From the NCBI GenBank assembly GCA_038380795.1, contig CM076264.1:870001-934000 (forward strand): a stretch of 64,000 nt of DNA, read 5' to 3'. Positions within the stretch are counted from its first letter, which is position 1. The number at the start of each line of letters is the position of its first letter. The notes below the pieces were generated by a model. That model was not told where the DNA came from, did no database searches, and saw only the letters and a list, made by a program, of their open reading frames with translations. The DNA comes from Pyrocephalus nanus. Lineage: Eukaryota; Chordata; Aves; Passeriformes; Tyrannidae. The translations under genes were made by a program, and so were the position numbers. Shown piece by piece: positions 13,001 to 20,439 of the stretch.

Positions 13001-14498
13001 GGTGCAGGAGCTGCAGGCTGAGCACAGGGCACAGCTGAGGCCGGGAAGGGCAGGAGGAGGGGGTGTCGTGTGGATAACGCCGTGTGTCTGTGCCGTCAGA
13101 TAAAGTGGACTGGTGTCACAGCGGGATGGGGAGCCACATGATCCACCGGCCCATGTCTGACCCGGGCGTGTTCTCACACCAAGCCATGGAGAGGGACAGC
13201 ACGGGAATCGTCACGCCCTCCGGTACATTCCATCAGCCCGTTCCTGCAGGATACATGGACTTCCCAAAAGTCGGGGTAATGACCTTGGGCCTGATAAGGC
13301 AGCACAAAGCCCTCTTAGTGCTTCTGTCTGTGCAGGGGTAGCAGCGTCCACGAAAACGTCCTGACTGTCGCTTTTCCTTGCCCTCAGGGAATGCCTTTTT
13401 CTGTGTATGGGAACGCCATGATTCCTCCCGTAGCCCCCATCACAGATGGTACTGGAGGCCCCATCTTTAACGGGCCTCATGCTGCTGACCCATCTTGGAA
13501 CTCGCTGATAAAGATGGTTTCAAATTCCACAGAGAACAACGGGCCTCAGACGGTAATTGTTCCCTTTTTCACACTGTGCTTTTTACCCCAAACCATCATG
13601 ATTCCTGTCACTGCTTTTCTGCATTTGGGAAAACAAATTTTGGGGCAAAATTTGATAGGGAAAGCCATTTATTTTTGCTGTTAGTTAAGCTTTCCCTTCC
13701 CAAAAATGGAAAACAGGAGGGGGTTGTTGCTGGACTCCTGACTGTTGGGAGTGCTCGAAGGAAGGGACTAAAGTACTCTGTAGGAAGGGAGTAAGTAGCT
13801 CTTTGCTGCCCTGATCTTGCCTGGCTTGCCCACTATATATAATTTAGGCGGAGGGTTTAATTCTCCTAAACCTCTTGTTCCTACTCAGCAACTAATACTC
13901 TAATGGAACATCAGTAGCTCTTGTTAGATTGTATCCTGTGCTTACGTTTAATTAGACAGTGAGCTCTGTTACACTGTTACTAAATAAAGATGTTTCTAGG
14001 CTTAATTTGCTTGGGAACAATCCAAGCTCCAGGGAACAGCTCTCAGCTCTGGCAGACCACAGGTGTGTGGAAGAGGGGGTTTGGCCACAGCTCTGGTATC
14101 GCTCTGAAGTGGCTCCTGACCACAAGAAGGTGGTTTCTGGTTCAGTGAGGAAACTTTGTTCCCCAGAAAAAGCTTTACTTGGTTAGACTTGCGTTTCCCC
14201 AGAGCTGAGGGTGTTGGGGGGAGATAAAGTGCCAGAAATGAAGTTATTGATTGATACAAAGTGTGAACTGGAAGAGGAGGGTGAGTCTCTTGCTCTGGGA
14301 CTGGAGGGATTGAGGCCCTGGCCTGGCAAGTACCTCGGCACACGCACAGAGTCCTGTTAGTCCCCCTGGGCCCCGCAGCGTCCCCGGGACTCGTGCCCTG
14401 CTCTGAGTGCGGAGTTAACGTGGTTGTGTCTCTTGCAGGTGTGGACTGGAACTTGGACACCTCACATGAACAGTGTGCATATGAACCAACTGGGCTGA
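958..14498 (+). CDS. ANKRD17: ANKRD17 (ankyrin repeat domain 17 / MASK2), C-terminal part, 18 coding exons
   Basis: Join of 958-1069, 1198-1343, 2366-2508, 2951-3164, 3532-3707, 3938-4100, 4812-4907, 5148-5264, 5756-5927, 6196-6643, 6738-6893, 7110-7259, 7743-9394, 10364-10561, 11190-11438, 13100-13275, 13388-13552 and 14439-14498. The total is 4593 bases, exactly 1531 codons with the stop, and every junction keeps frame. Visible domains: ten ankyrin repeats (residues about 4-345 of this part), a cysteine-containing linker (KKCHLC), a Lys/Arg/Glu coiled coil (about 390-445), a Ser-rich segment, one type-I KH domain with the GRGG loop (about 648-720), then a Pro/Ser/Thr tail ending HMNSVHMNQLG. 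Family knowledge: MASK proteins are large scaffolds that bind RNA through KH, act as YAP/Yorkie cofactors, and in mammals are linked to cyclin E/CDK2 and to RIG-I/NOD2 signalling. The tail and the adjacent COX18 gene favour ANKRD17 over its paralogue ANKHD1. The 5' half is outside the window. Introns between 1070 and 14438 hold nothing I recognise apart from a CR1 remnant at about 12130. Confidence 0.96.
1198..1343 (+). CDS. ANKRD17: ANKRD17 exon: ankyrin repeats
   Basis: The acceptor is cattgcag and the donor AGAG|gtgaag. It encodes GFTPLILAATAGHVGVVEIL and then the start of the next repeat (DTPLSLACSGG). It completes the split Gly codon and ends in phase 0. Confidence 0.94.
2366..2508 (+). 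CDS. ANKRD17: ANKRD17 exon: ankyrin repeats, followed by a GC donor
   Basis: The acceptor is cccctgcag. It encodes VVELLLARGANKEH, then YTPLSLAASGG, and ends in INS plus two bases of an Arg codon. The donor is CCAG|gcaagt, a GC rather than GT donor. Only this boundary joins the next exon in the family's frame (INSRTGSKLG). Confidence 0.92.
2509..2950 (+). other. ANKRD17: GC-AG intron of ANKRD17
   Basis: The intron starts gcaagt and ends tctttcag. The nearest GT (2514) would add five bases and break the ankyrin reading frame. GCAAGT after AG is the usual strong context for the minority of GC donors. Confidence 0.88.
2951..3164 (+). CDS. ANKRD17: ANKRD17 exon: ankyrin repeats
   Basis: The acceptor is ctctttcag and the donor CAAG|gtaagg. 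It encodes TGSKLGISPLMLAAMNGHTA and then NTALTLACFQGRTEVVSLLL. It completes the split Arg codon and ends in phase 0. Confidence 0.95.
3532..3707 (+). CDS. ANKRD17: ANKRD17 exon: ankyrin repeats
   Basis: The acceptor is gtcccag and the donor GCAG|gtacta. It encodes TGLTPLMEAASGGYAEVGRV and then the repeat DTALTIAADKGHYKFCELL. It ends two bases into an Arg codon. Confidence 0.95.
3938..4100 (+). CDS. ANKRD17: ANKRD17 exon: ankyrin repeats
   Basis: The acceptor is cgttgcag and the donor AAAG|gtagga. It encodes RGAHIDVRNKKGNTPLWLAA, then VQLLVQAGADVDAADNRK and ITPLMAAFRK. Ends in phase 0. Confidence 0.95.
4812..4907 (+). CDS. ANKRD17: ANKRD17 exon: end of ankyrin array
   Basis: The acceptor is tttgcag and the donor TAAG|gtaagc. 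It encodes GHVKVVRYLVKEVNQFPSDS and ECMRYIATITDK, the last visible ankyrin helix pair and the linker after it. It is 32 whole codons. Confidence 0.94.
5148..5264 (+). CDS. ANKRD17: ANKRD17 exon: linker, followed by a GC donor
   Basis: The acceptor is catttcag. It encodes EMLKKCHLCMESIVQAKDRQ and ends LLEELDLEK, 39 codons. The donor is GAAG|gcaagt, the second GC donor in this gene. Using the GT at 5269 would shift the frame. Confidence 0.92.
5265..5755 (+). other. ANKRD17: Second GC-AG intron of ANKRD17
   Basis: The intron starts gcaagt and ends gactcgcag. It joins LDLEK to LREESRR in phase 0, as expected for the family. Nothing else was recognised inside it. Confidence 0.88.
5756..5927 (+). 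CDS. ANKRD17: ANKRD17 exon: basic coiled coil
   Basis: The acceptor is ctcgcag and the donor GAAG|gtgatt. It encodes LREESRRLALAAKREKRKEK and continues as a Lys/Arg/Glu-rich helix. This is a predicted coiled coil whose basic clusters could also serve as a nuclear localisation signal (inference). Ends one base into an Asp codon. Confidence 0.95.
6196..6643 (+). CDS. ANKRD17: ANKRD17 exon: Ser/Thr-rich linker
   Basis: The acceptor is ccatcag and the donor TCAA|gtaagt. It encodes DDPEVPMEPPSATTTTTIGI, a basic patch (KRKNRKNK), the acidic strip VQIIFDDQLPISYSQPEK, and a long Ser/Asn/Asp-rich run with many possible phosphorylation sites. Confidence 0.95.
6738..6893 (+). CDS. ANKRD17: ANKRD17 exon: pre-KH linker
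   Basis: The acceptor is ttttacag and the donor GAAG|gtaagc. It encodes LSEVINEVTSNSLSTCTKSA and ends KREEGWKEVVR, directly before the KH domain. Confidence 0.94.
7110..7259 (+). CDS. ANKRD17: ANKRD17 exon: KH domain core
   Basis: The acceptor is ttatacag and the donor TAAG|gtgagc. It encodes SKKVSVPSTVISRVIGRGG, then CNINAIRE, GAHIDIDKQKDKTGDRIITI. The GRGG loop is the nucleic-acid-contacting signature of type-I KH folds. The third KH helix (ESTRQATQLINALI) is on the next exon. Confidence 0.96.
7743..9394 (+). CDS. ANKRD17: ANKRD17 large exon: KH end and low-complexity tail
   Basis: The acceptor is tctcatag and the donor TCAG|gtaagt. This 1652-base exon encodes GGTESTRQATQLINALIKDP, then long Ala/Ser/Thr/Pro stretches. 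Conserved islands inside include PGFQVSLPLAYPPPQFAHAL, RRQLFVTVVKTSNATTTTVT and NHIKRPHSVPSSVQLPSTLS. About 7850-9100 is much richer in GC and CpG than the flanking introns. That also creates long shadow reading frames in other frames and on the other strand, which I do not regard as genes. Confidence 0.96.
10364..10561 (+). CDS. ANKRD17: ANKRD17 exon: tail
   Basis: The acceptor is tctcctag and the donor AGCG|gtgagt. It encodes IVSMDSPYASVTPSSTHLGN and later GGAPAAANFNRQHFSPLSLL. NFNRQHFSPLSLL resembles the PAM2 motifs of MASK-type proteins that bind the poly(A)-binding protein MLLE domain; that reading is inference. Confidence 0.94.
11190..11438 (+). CDS. ANKRD17: ANKRD17 exon: tail
   Basis: The acceptor is ccttgcag and the donor CAAG|gtatgt. 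It encodes AQSVSSGVRAPSPTPSAVSL, then KPSNVSQDRKVPVPIGTERS and GHSGIWSFEGIGGSQ. It is in frame at both ends. Confidence 0.94.
12130..12290 (-). mobile_element. CR1 LINE 3'-end remnant in ANKRD17 intron
   Basis: The plus strand shows diverged pieces of the reverse complement of a CR1 tail, in order: a 'ggacctctggaggtc' start, 'ggctgctcagggctttatcc', and 'ctgagcaacctgttct'. The insertion is therefore antisense to the gene. It is old and incomplete, with no coding capacity. Confidence 0.7.
13100..13275 (+). CDS. ANKRD17: ANKRD17 exon: tail
   Basis: The acceptor is gccgtcag and the donor CGGG|gtaatg. It encodes DKVDWCHSGMGSHMIHRPMS, then HQAMERDSTGIVTPSGTFHQ and AGYMDFPKVG. It closes on a codon boundary. 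Confidence 0.94.
13388..13552 (+). CDS. ANKRD17: ANKRD17 exon: tail
   Basis: The acceptor is ccctcag and the donor GACG|gtaatt. It encodes GMPFSVYGNAMIPPVAPITD, then GGPIFNGPHAADPSWNSLIK and ENNGPQT. It is 55 whole codons. Confidence 0.95.
14439..14498 (+). CDS. ANKRD17: ANKRD17 terminal coding exon
   Basis: The acceptor is tcttgcag. It encodes the last 19 residues (start VWTGTW, end NSVHMNQLG) followed by TGA at 14496-14498. This C-terminus is the characteristic end of ANKRD17. Confidence 0.95.
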   Translation: MWTGTWTPHMNSVHMNQLG

Positions 14499-14869
14499 GT
14501 GGGATCAACGTGCTGGCCTTGAGAATTCCTTGTTTTGCGGAGGAAACCACAAATGGCAGAAACAGTTTATGTGCTCCCAGATCATTCTACTGATGTGCTT
14601 GACTGAAGTGTGTAGGCTTTTTGCAGAAGAACTTACTAACTGACCTTTTTCTGTGAACATTGTGACCACCCATTCCCCACCATCATATGTTTCAACTTAG
14701 TTAGACTTTCTTCTTTCCTTTCCTCCTCTTTTTTTTTTTTTTTTTCTGACATAACTTTCTGTTGAAGCTGTTCTTTGGCTGGTTGGTTTTAGTACTGTAA
14801 ACTGCTTCTGAGCAAACACAGAAATTTAGCAAAATTATGTAAACTTGATCCTGAAGTTTTAGAATGGCA

Positions 14870-14875
14870 AATAAA
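14870..14875 (+). terminator. ANKRD17: Poly(A) signal AATAAA, proximal
   Basis: A canonical hexamer about 370 bases after the stop codon, with T-rich sequence nearby. It may give a short 3' UTR. Confidence 0.45.
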
Positions 14876-15988
14876 TGTACAATTGTTTACATAACAAATG
14901 GCTAAGCAGAAAGTAAATTTCAATATGTCAGTTATAGAGGCTCTACTTTATGTAGACTTAAATTAATGTGAGATATGTACCTTCATATTCAGAAATCTGG
15001 ATGTTTCCTTCATACATTAAACTATTAATAAGCATAACTTTTCTACTTGTGTAATTTAAGTACATTATAAAAACAAAAAAAAAAAACACCAGGCATTATC
15101 AGAGGGCTTTTCCCAAATAAATGTGTGTTGGATTGTTTTGAGAATACAGAACTTCTCTGCTTGAAATGAGAGCTTCCCTGCTGAAAGCTCCAAAGGCAGG
15201 TTTATTCCAGAGTAAGCCCTGTGAATGTTTATTTGGAAAAGTCCAAGTGGGAATTCCCTTACAGCCACTGTCAGGAGCTGTCACCTGTGAACAGCAGTAC
15301 CAGGAGGTAAAGCCTGGGGGGGTCCTTTGAGGCCAGGCTGGGTGAGCAGTGGCACAGATCCAGTCAAGATCCCCCTGTAGTTCCTGTACTTAGTGTTTAA
15401 AGGAGGTGTACAACTCAAATTAAAGAAGTACTGTTTGTTTTTCTTATGGTGCTCCTTTGAAAGCCAGAAAAAACACCCCTGTTGCCTTTTACATACTGTG
15501 CTATTTGAAGTGGGCTCATGCCTTGTACATACCCACATCCCTTTGGTGCTCTAAATAAAAGCAAGCCCCTTTTTCCAGCTGCAAATACCTCCTGTGAAGA
15601 TCTAGTGGGAGCAACCTGGATCCTGAAATGAAGAACTGCTCAGGAAAAGGACTGAAACTCCATCTCTCACCTTACTGTGGTCGTAGTGTGTCCTTCCCCT
15701 CTGCTGTGTGACCGGCAGCTTTCTGCTACGTCATTTGCTTAAGGCTTTAGTGCTGTTTGAGGTTATTAATCCTACTCAGAAACAGTACTCATTATTGATT
15801 AACACCATGAATTCCAGAGGATTTGTTGACCTGACAGCTCAATCCATGCTCGGGCCACCACAGGCTTGATGCCATCACTGTGGCTGGACAGTGAGAAATC
15901 CTGGATGGAGGGAATTGGACCTTTTTTTTTTTTTTTCCTCAGATACAATTTTTTAATTTTTTCACAGTATAATGCTTTTTATCTGTCC

Positions 15989-15994
15989 AATAAA
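15989..15994 (+). terminator. ANKRD17: Poly(A) signal AATAAA, distal candidate
   Basis: A canonical hexamer preceded by T-rich sequence (about 15922-15965). It is the last AATAAA on this strand before the COX18 promoter region. Confidence 0.5.
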
Positions 15995-16211
15995 CCAAGG
16001 AACATGCTCTTCTGGGAGCGGGCAGGTGCTCTTTAGTTGAGAAAAGGGAACAGACCCAGGGTTAGGATGAACATGGTGCAAAGGTATTTAGGCCTCTCCT
16101 TGCCACACAAGAGGGGAAGAAACACAGTTCAGAACCTGGCTGGGCAGAACACCGCTGATGGGGAACGAATAACTGCTTATTAAGGATTAATCGCTCGTGA
16201 ATAGTTTCCAG

Positions 16212-16305
16212 GCTGAGAAAGCTGGGGCTGTTCAGCCTGGAGAGCCTCGCAGCACCTTTCAGTACCTGAAGGGGCCTGCAGGGTAGCCGGTGAGGGACTC
16301 CCTCT
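16212..16305 (+). mobile_element. CR1 LINE fragment upstream of COX18
   Basis: Carries the sense-strand CR1 segment 'gctggggctgttcagcctgg', followed by degenerate 'ttcagtacctgaaggggcc' and 'ggtgagggact', in the order of a CR1 ORF2 end. It is truncated at both sides and lies about 220-310 bases before the COX18 start codon. Confidence 0.75.
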
Positions 16306-16455
16306 GGGGAACTGCGGTGCCAGGGCAGGGAGTAAGCGTGCACAAACCGCGAGAGGGGCAGTGTCGGTCAGGTCCGACACTGGGGCAGCCAACCTTTCCG
16401 GGGAGGGAGGGGGCACACCGCCTGGGGCTTGCCCTTCCCTTTGCCCTCAGCCGCC

Positions 16456-16596
16456 ATGGCTGCCGCGGCCTCGCAAGCTCCGCCCCCGGGCGGGCGGCGC
16501 AGGCGCACATTTGGGTGGCCATGTGGCGGCTGGCGCGGGCCCCGCGGGCGGCGGCGGCAGCGGCGGGGCCAGGAGCGGGGCCAGGAGCGGGGCTGA
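16456..16596 (+). other. Candidate upstream ORF overlapping the COX18 start
   Basis: ATG at 16456 sits in an ideal Kozak context (GCCGCCATGG) and opens a 46-codon, Arg/Gly-rich frame ending TGA at 16594-16596. The frame differs from COX18 and runs past the COX18 ATG at 16521. If transcripts begin upstream of 16456 it would compete with the main start. If they begin downstream, the same bases may instead be part of the promoter. Confidence 0.4.
16497..16507. promoter_or_regulatory. COX18: NRF-1-type binding site
   Basis: GCGCAGGCGCA matches the core of the NRF-1 palindrome (YGCGCANGCGCR), lacking only the leading pyrimidine. NRF-1 drives many nuclear genes for mitochondrial proteins, so this fits COX18. 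The site ends 13 bases before the start codon, implying a start of transcription very near the ATG or a site inside the 5' UTR. Confidence 0.6.
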
Positions 16597-16793
16597 GCGG
16601 TGTCGGAGCAAACGGTGGCTGGTACGAGTGGGCGGCGAGCTCCGAGCCCGTGCACTGGGCCGAGGGCGGGCTGGCGGCGCTGCAGGCGGCCACCGGGCTG
16701 CCCTGGTGGGCCGCCATCGCCGGCGGGGCCGCCCTGCTGCGAACCACAGTCACCCTCCCGCTGGCCGCGCACCAGGGGCGCCTGCTCGCCAAG
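16521..16793 (+). CDS. COX18: COX18 exon 1
   Basis: Starts with ATG (G at -3) and ends CCAAG|gtgggc. It encodes 91 residues: presequence, a duplicated GPGAG stretch, NGGWYEWAAS, and the first membrane segment with Arg74. Confidence 0.92.
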
Positions 16794-19700
16794 GTGGGCG
16801 CGCTGGGGGGGCGAGGAATAAGCGTCTTAATAACAATTCGTTTATTGCACCGGGTCCTGTGAGTTTGGGGTGTTTTGGTTTTGGGGGGGGGGCTCTGAGG
16901 GGCGGGGGAAGCGGTGAGGGAGGGGCTGATGGGAGCGAGGAATAAACGTAGCAATTCTTTTATTGCACCGGTTTTCGGAGGGTTTTTTTAAAGTACTTGT
17001 GTTAATTATCATTGAGGTGGCATTGAAGTTGGTGGGGTTTTTAAGTAAAGTAAGTAGCCGGTCACAAGTCCTGAATAAAGGCAAAAAGATGCTTGTTAAG
17101 AATTGCCCTGATTTCAGCTGGGATAGAAACAATTTTCTTCTTAAAAAGGTATAATATCTAATAAAATTTTATCTTCATGTAGCAGTATCTTAGATTGTTA
17201 CTGTAAATACTTGTCACTGTTACACTTGCCACTGTTATTTACACGTGGTTATATTGTTTAAAGATAAAAGGTGTTCACTTGCCTTGTCTGCAAGACATTC
17301 ACGAGGTGCTCTGTCCTTCGCAGCCGTGTGTAATACCTGTATAGCTATTAAATTACACAGTGGTAATTAATATGTTTAATATCTGTACAGTTGTTCAGTT
17401 ATATTATACAGTGACAATGAATATGGTTAATGTCTGTACAGGTTTTCAATTACATAGGGATAATTACTAACAGAGGAGGGAAGAGGAAGTGCTTGTTGCC
17501 TGCAACTTTGCCCAAACATTTCTCCTTTTCTTTAGCTAGCTGGAAAATTTGCAGCCCGAGATTAAAGGACTGGCCGAGCGCCTTCGCTATGAGGTTTCAG
17601 TGCATGGAAAGCAGCTGGGCTGGTCTGAAAAGGTGGCCAGGTATGAGGGGATTGTGCACACCTCACAAATCCGTTCCAGAGGGAGAGGTGGCAGGAGGGA
17701 ACAGCCCACAAAGATTCTGCCTTTGTGCCCAAAACTTAGATTTTCTTTCCCTTCCTATAATTTATTTTCTCTCTCCCCTTTCAGACTTTATCCCTTTTAA
17801 AGCTCTGAACTGCTGTTTTTCTGTCTCCCAGGTTCCACTTCAAGAAGAACCTGCGGAGGGTTGTTACGGAGCTGTACATTCGGGACAACTGCCACCCCTT
17901 CAAAGCCACCTTGCTGGTGTGGGTGCAGATCCCCGTGTGGGTCTGCGTGTCCCTGGCTCTGCGCAACTGCAGCGTCGGGGCCCTGGGCTCAGAAGGTGAT
18001 TAACGTGGACAGGTGTTAATTAAGGTGTTACACACCCTTTCATTGCCACTTTTTACTCACTCACTGTACACAATCTCCTGAACTGGATGTATAAGCTGAT
18101 ATAAGAAGTCAGCTACTGAGTTTTTAAACTTAATATAGTTTGAACTTAGTTTTAAACTTAACATAGTCTGATAATCCTATTTAGCAAGTAACATAACCCA
18201 TGCCACAGAACACTCACTATTAATCTGTATGATTTTTCTTCCTTGTGAAATCCTATAGACAAGGTGAATGAGTGATGGTTTTTAAATAAAAAAAAATTAT
18301 ATTTTTTTTTTTTTACCGGTGAGTTTATAGTGTGTTCTTCTAAACAAAAATGTCGCTAATTACACAGTTATTAATAAAAACGTAATTATTTCAAAAGTAT
18401 GAAATAAACACCATCGGTTACTGCACTCTTATTTTCCTCATTGACTTGTAAAGTGGTGGTTGAAATCAAAGTAGTTTTTACTGCAGGTTTACCTGTCAGT
18501 GGCTGTTGAGAGCTAAGCTGGCTCTCAGCTTGTATCTCCCACCTGTTTACTTGTATTGATAGCAGATTGTTAAATCTGTTAAACCAAAGATTTTTGCTTT
18601 AGCAGCATTTATCACGTCAATAGAATGTATTTAGAAAGTTGTGTGGTTGCACTGTAATGCATGGGACAGTTCTGGCTCGCTTGAGGCAGCGAATCCTACT
18701 GAATTCTGTACTTCCCTTAAATTATTCTTCTAGTTCAAGAGCAGTTTTCCTCAGGAGGAGCACTGTGGTTTACCGACCTCACGGCGCCTGATTCCACGTG
18801 GATTTTGCCCGTTTCCCTGGGGCTGGTGAATCTGCTGATAGTGGAGGTACGCTGGTGGAATAAACAGGGGGATTGCAAAGGGATAATTCTTTTCACAGAA
18901 TTTTTAGGCAATATTACCCACTTATAAGGGTGGTTCCAGGTTATCACTGCTTTAAAGGCACTGGGCAGGACTGAAAAATAGCCTCTTTGTTCTGTGCATT
19001 TGAATGTGTCGGTGTCTTGTTCAGAGCTGACAAACTGTCATGTGACATGTCTCAGATTTACTTGGGCCTCAGTAAAATTCAGTTTTCACTGAAATTTCCC
19101 TAGAATGATGTTCTAAGGAGCTTTCTGGGAGTTAACCCTCAGTTTGGTCATTTCAAAAATAACCTGTTTGTAACTGTGTCTCCTCTTTCAGATGTTTGCT
19201 TCCCAAAAGAAAATGCAAGTGTCCAGGTTCCAGAAGCTCGTGACGAATTTGTTCCGCGTGGTGTCCGTGGTGATGATCCCTGTGGCTGCCACAGTGCCCT
19301 CCGTAAGTACTGAGGTGACTTTCATGGCTCTTCACCCGGGACTGGTATGTTGTGGTGCCTAAAGGGCAGCCCAGATGCCTCACGGGATTTGTATCTCTGC
19401 TGCTGTTTGCCCGAAAACAAATCAGATGTTTTGTCTACGAGCGTGTTTAAATTCTTCATGCCTTTGGAATATTTTTGTCCAAGAGGGAAGAATCTGCAAG
19501 CTCGGAGGGACGTTCAGAGCAAGTTAACGTCCCTTGTGTGGTCTCAAAACTAAGAGGAAAACTTTATGTGAAGTCATATAGGCAATGGTTGGTTAAGTGA
19601 AAGTGGAAACCAGCCTAGTTTTAAATGGGGAAATTTTCCAGAGTTTTCTTCAAATACTTCTCATTTTTACCAGGTGTTCTACTCTAGAATGTTCTTAGCA

Positions 19701-20189
19701 AAAAACAAAGTGTCTGGTTGTTTTCTAATCAGTTTATAGTCTGGAATACAGAAATTGAAACAAGTTTAAGATGCCTTAATTTATGACCTGCAAGCCTCAG
19801 TGTAGATGGCACTTTTCCTCACAAGAGTTGAGAGACACAGACAGTTACATTTGACACAGAAGCCATTATTGTTATTGAGAAGAGGAGTGTTTGAGGTGGG
19901 TTATTCCTGTCAATAAGTGTGTGTAGCCCACGGCCGTGGTTTGGGAAGGGCTGCCTAAAGCTGGTGTTTTCCTGGCCTCCAGGTTGCTGAGCCAGCTCTG
20001 TTTGTCTCCTTGCAGTCCATGGCGCTGTACTGGCTGTCCTCGAGCCTCGTGGGGCTCTCCCACAACCTCCTGCTGCGCTCTCCCGCCTTCCGACGCCTGT
20101 GCCGCATTCCAAGGACCAAATCCGACTCGGATACTCCTTACAGGGACATAGCGGCTGCCCTGGCTGCCAAGTACGGCTTTGGGAAGTGA
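16521..20189 (+). CDS. COX18: COX18, mitochondrial inner-membrane insertase, 6 coding exons
   Basis: Join of 16521-16793, 17540-17640, 17832-17995, 18734-18846, 19192-19302 and 20016-20189: 936 bases, 311 residues, in frame throughout. Member of the YidC/Oxa1/Alb3 family. It moves the C-terminal tail of mitochondrially encoded COX2 across the inner membrane during complex IV assembly. Visible: an Arg/Ala-rich N-terminus without acids (likely mitochondrial presequence); GLPWWAAI and LLRTTVTLPL around Arg74, the conserved arginine of the first core membrane segment; RDNCHPFKATLLVWVQIPVW (second segment); LTAPDSTWILPVSLGLVNLL (third); and two C-terminal segments around FRVVSVVMIPVAATVP and ALYWLSSSLVGLSHNLLLRS. 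The human protein is slightly longer (about 333), mainly at the N-terminus. The ATG at 16521 is the first in-frame ATG; the frame stays open upstream to about 16290 but without one. Same strand as ANKRD17, directly after it. Confidence 0.96.
16811..16971 (+). repeat. Local duplication in COX18 intron 1
   Basis: Two imperfect copies of a motif running 'gcgaggaataa...cgt' to 'tttattgcaccgg', at 16811-16853 and 16935-16971, are separated by a G-rich spacer. The offset is about 118-124 bases. Confidence 0.75.
17331..17469 (+). repeat. Three-copy AT-rich minisatellite in COX18 intron 1
   Basis: Copies begin TAATACCTGT (17331), TAATATCTGT (17377) and TAATGTCTGT (17428). Each is followed by similar 'acag..ttaaattaca' sequence, giving periods of 46 and 51 bases. 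Confidence 0.65.
17540..17640 (+). CDS. COX18: COX18 exon 2
   Basis: The acceptor is tttagctag and the donor CCAG|gtatga. It encodes LENLQPEIKGLAERLRYEVS and then GKQLGWSEKVA, the matrix-facing helical loop of the family. A competing AG lies four bases upstream (17534-17535). Its use would hit a stop codon within ten codons. Confidence 0.92.
17832..17995 (+). CDS. COX18: COX18 exon 3
   Basis: The acceptor is tctcccag and the donor GAAG|gtgatt. It encodes FHFKKNLRRVVTELYIRDNC and the membrane segment ATLLVWVQIPVWVCVSLALR. Confidence 0.94.
18734..18846 (+). CDS. COX18: COX18 exon 4
   Basis: The acceptor is cttctag and the donor GGAG|gtacgc. It encodes VQEQFSSGGALWFTDLTAPD and then STWILPVSLGLVNLLIVE, a loop and membrane segment. 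Confidence 0.94.
19192..19302 (+). CDS. COX18: COX18 exon 5
   Basis: The acceptor is ctctttcag and the donor CTCC|gtaagt. It encodes 37 codons, MFASQKKMQVSRFQKLVTNL and then FRVVSVVMIPVAATVPS. Confidence 0.94.
20016..20189 (+). CDS. COX18: COX18 exon 6 and stop
   Basis: The acceptor is ccttgcag. It encodes SMALYWLSSSLVGLSHNLLL, then RLCRIPRTKSDSDTPYRDIA and ends KYGFGK before TGA (20187-20189). Confidence 0.95.
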   Translation, partial: SMALYWLSSSLVGLSHNLLLRSPAFRRLCRIPRTKSDSDTPYRDIAAALAAKYGFGK

Positions 20190-20277
20190 CATCCCTCAGC
20201 TGCAGGAAGAGCTGGCTCAGGAGGGAAGCAGTGCTGTTTAACTCAGATGTTCTCATGTGCTGTGTATTTATTTTCCA

Positions 20278-20283
20278 AATAAA
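20278..20283 (+). terminator. COX18: COX18 poly(A) signal AATAAA
   Basis: A canonical hexamer 89 bases after the stop codon, followed by TG-rich sequence (GGTCTGCACAG, TATGTGTG) typical of a downstream element. A second AATAAA at 20434-20439 may be an alternative. Confidence 0.75.
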
Positions 20284-20439
20284 GCCCTGAAGGCCAGAGA
20301 GAGGGATTGGTCTGCACAGCTATGTGTGCACTGGGAAACTTTGTTTTGGGGGCACTTGTTTTGCAGCTCCAACAGTCCAATAATCCAGGTTTGTCTCCTG
20401 AATTATTGAAAGGAGCTGTGCAGGTGAGTGTGAAATAAA

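Larger units (their letters stand above)
14499..15995 (+). other. ANKRD17: ANKRD17 3' UTR (extent inferred)
   Basis: This AT-rich, non-coding stretch follows the stop codon, with a T-run near 14731-14749 and several AATAAA hexamers. I place the distal end after the hexamer at 15989. A shorter isoform ending soon after 14870-14875 is also possible. The true cleavage site is not visible without transcript data. Confidence 0.6.
16360..16910. promoter_or_regulatory. COX18: CpG-island-like COX18 promoter and first exon
   Basis: A sharp rise in GC and CpG over the flanks, covering the COX18 start. It contains a GC-box-like CTCCGCCCCC (16478-16487) and a weak ETS-like CTTTCCGG (about 16394-16401). 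I see no TATA box at a sensible distance, as is usual for housekeeping genes. The transcription start is not defined. Confidence 0.7.

Noticed and set aside
958..14498. Assignment to the paralogue ANKHD1 (MASK1)
   Set aside because: The tail sequence and the neighbouring COX18 gene fit ANKRD17.
16290..16520. N-terminal extension of COX18
   Set aside because: The frame is open but has no ATG before 16521, and part of it is CR1-derived.
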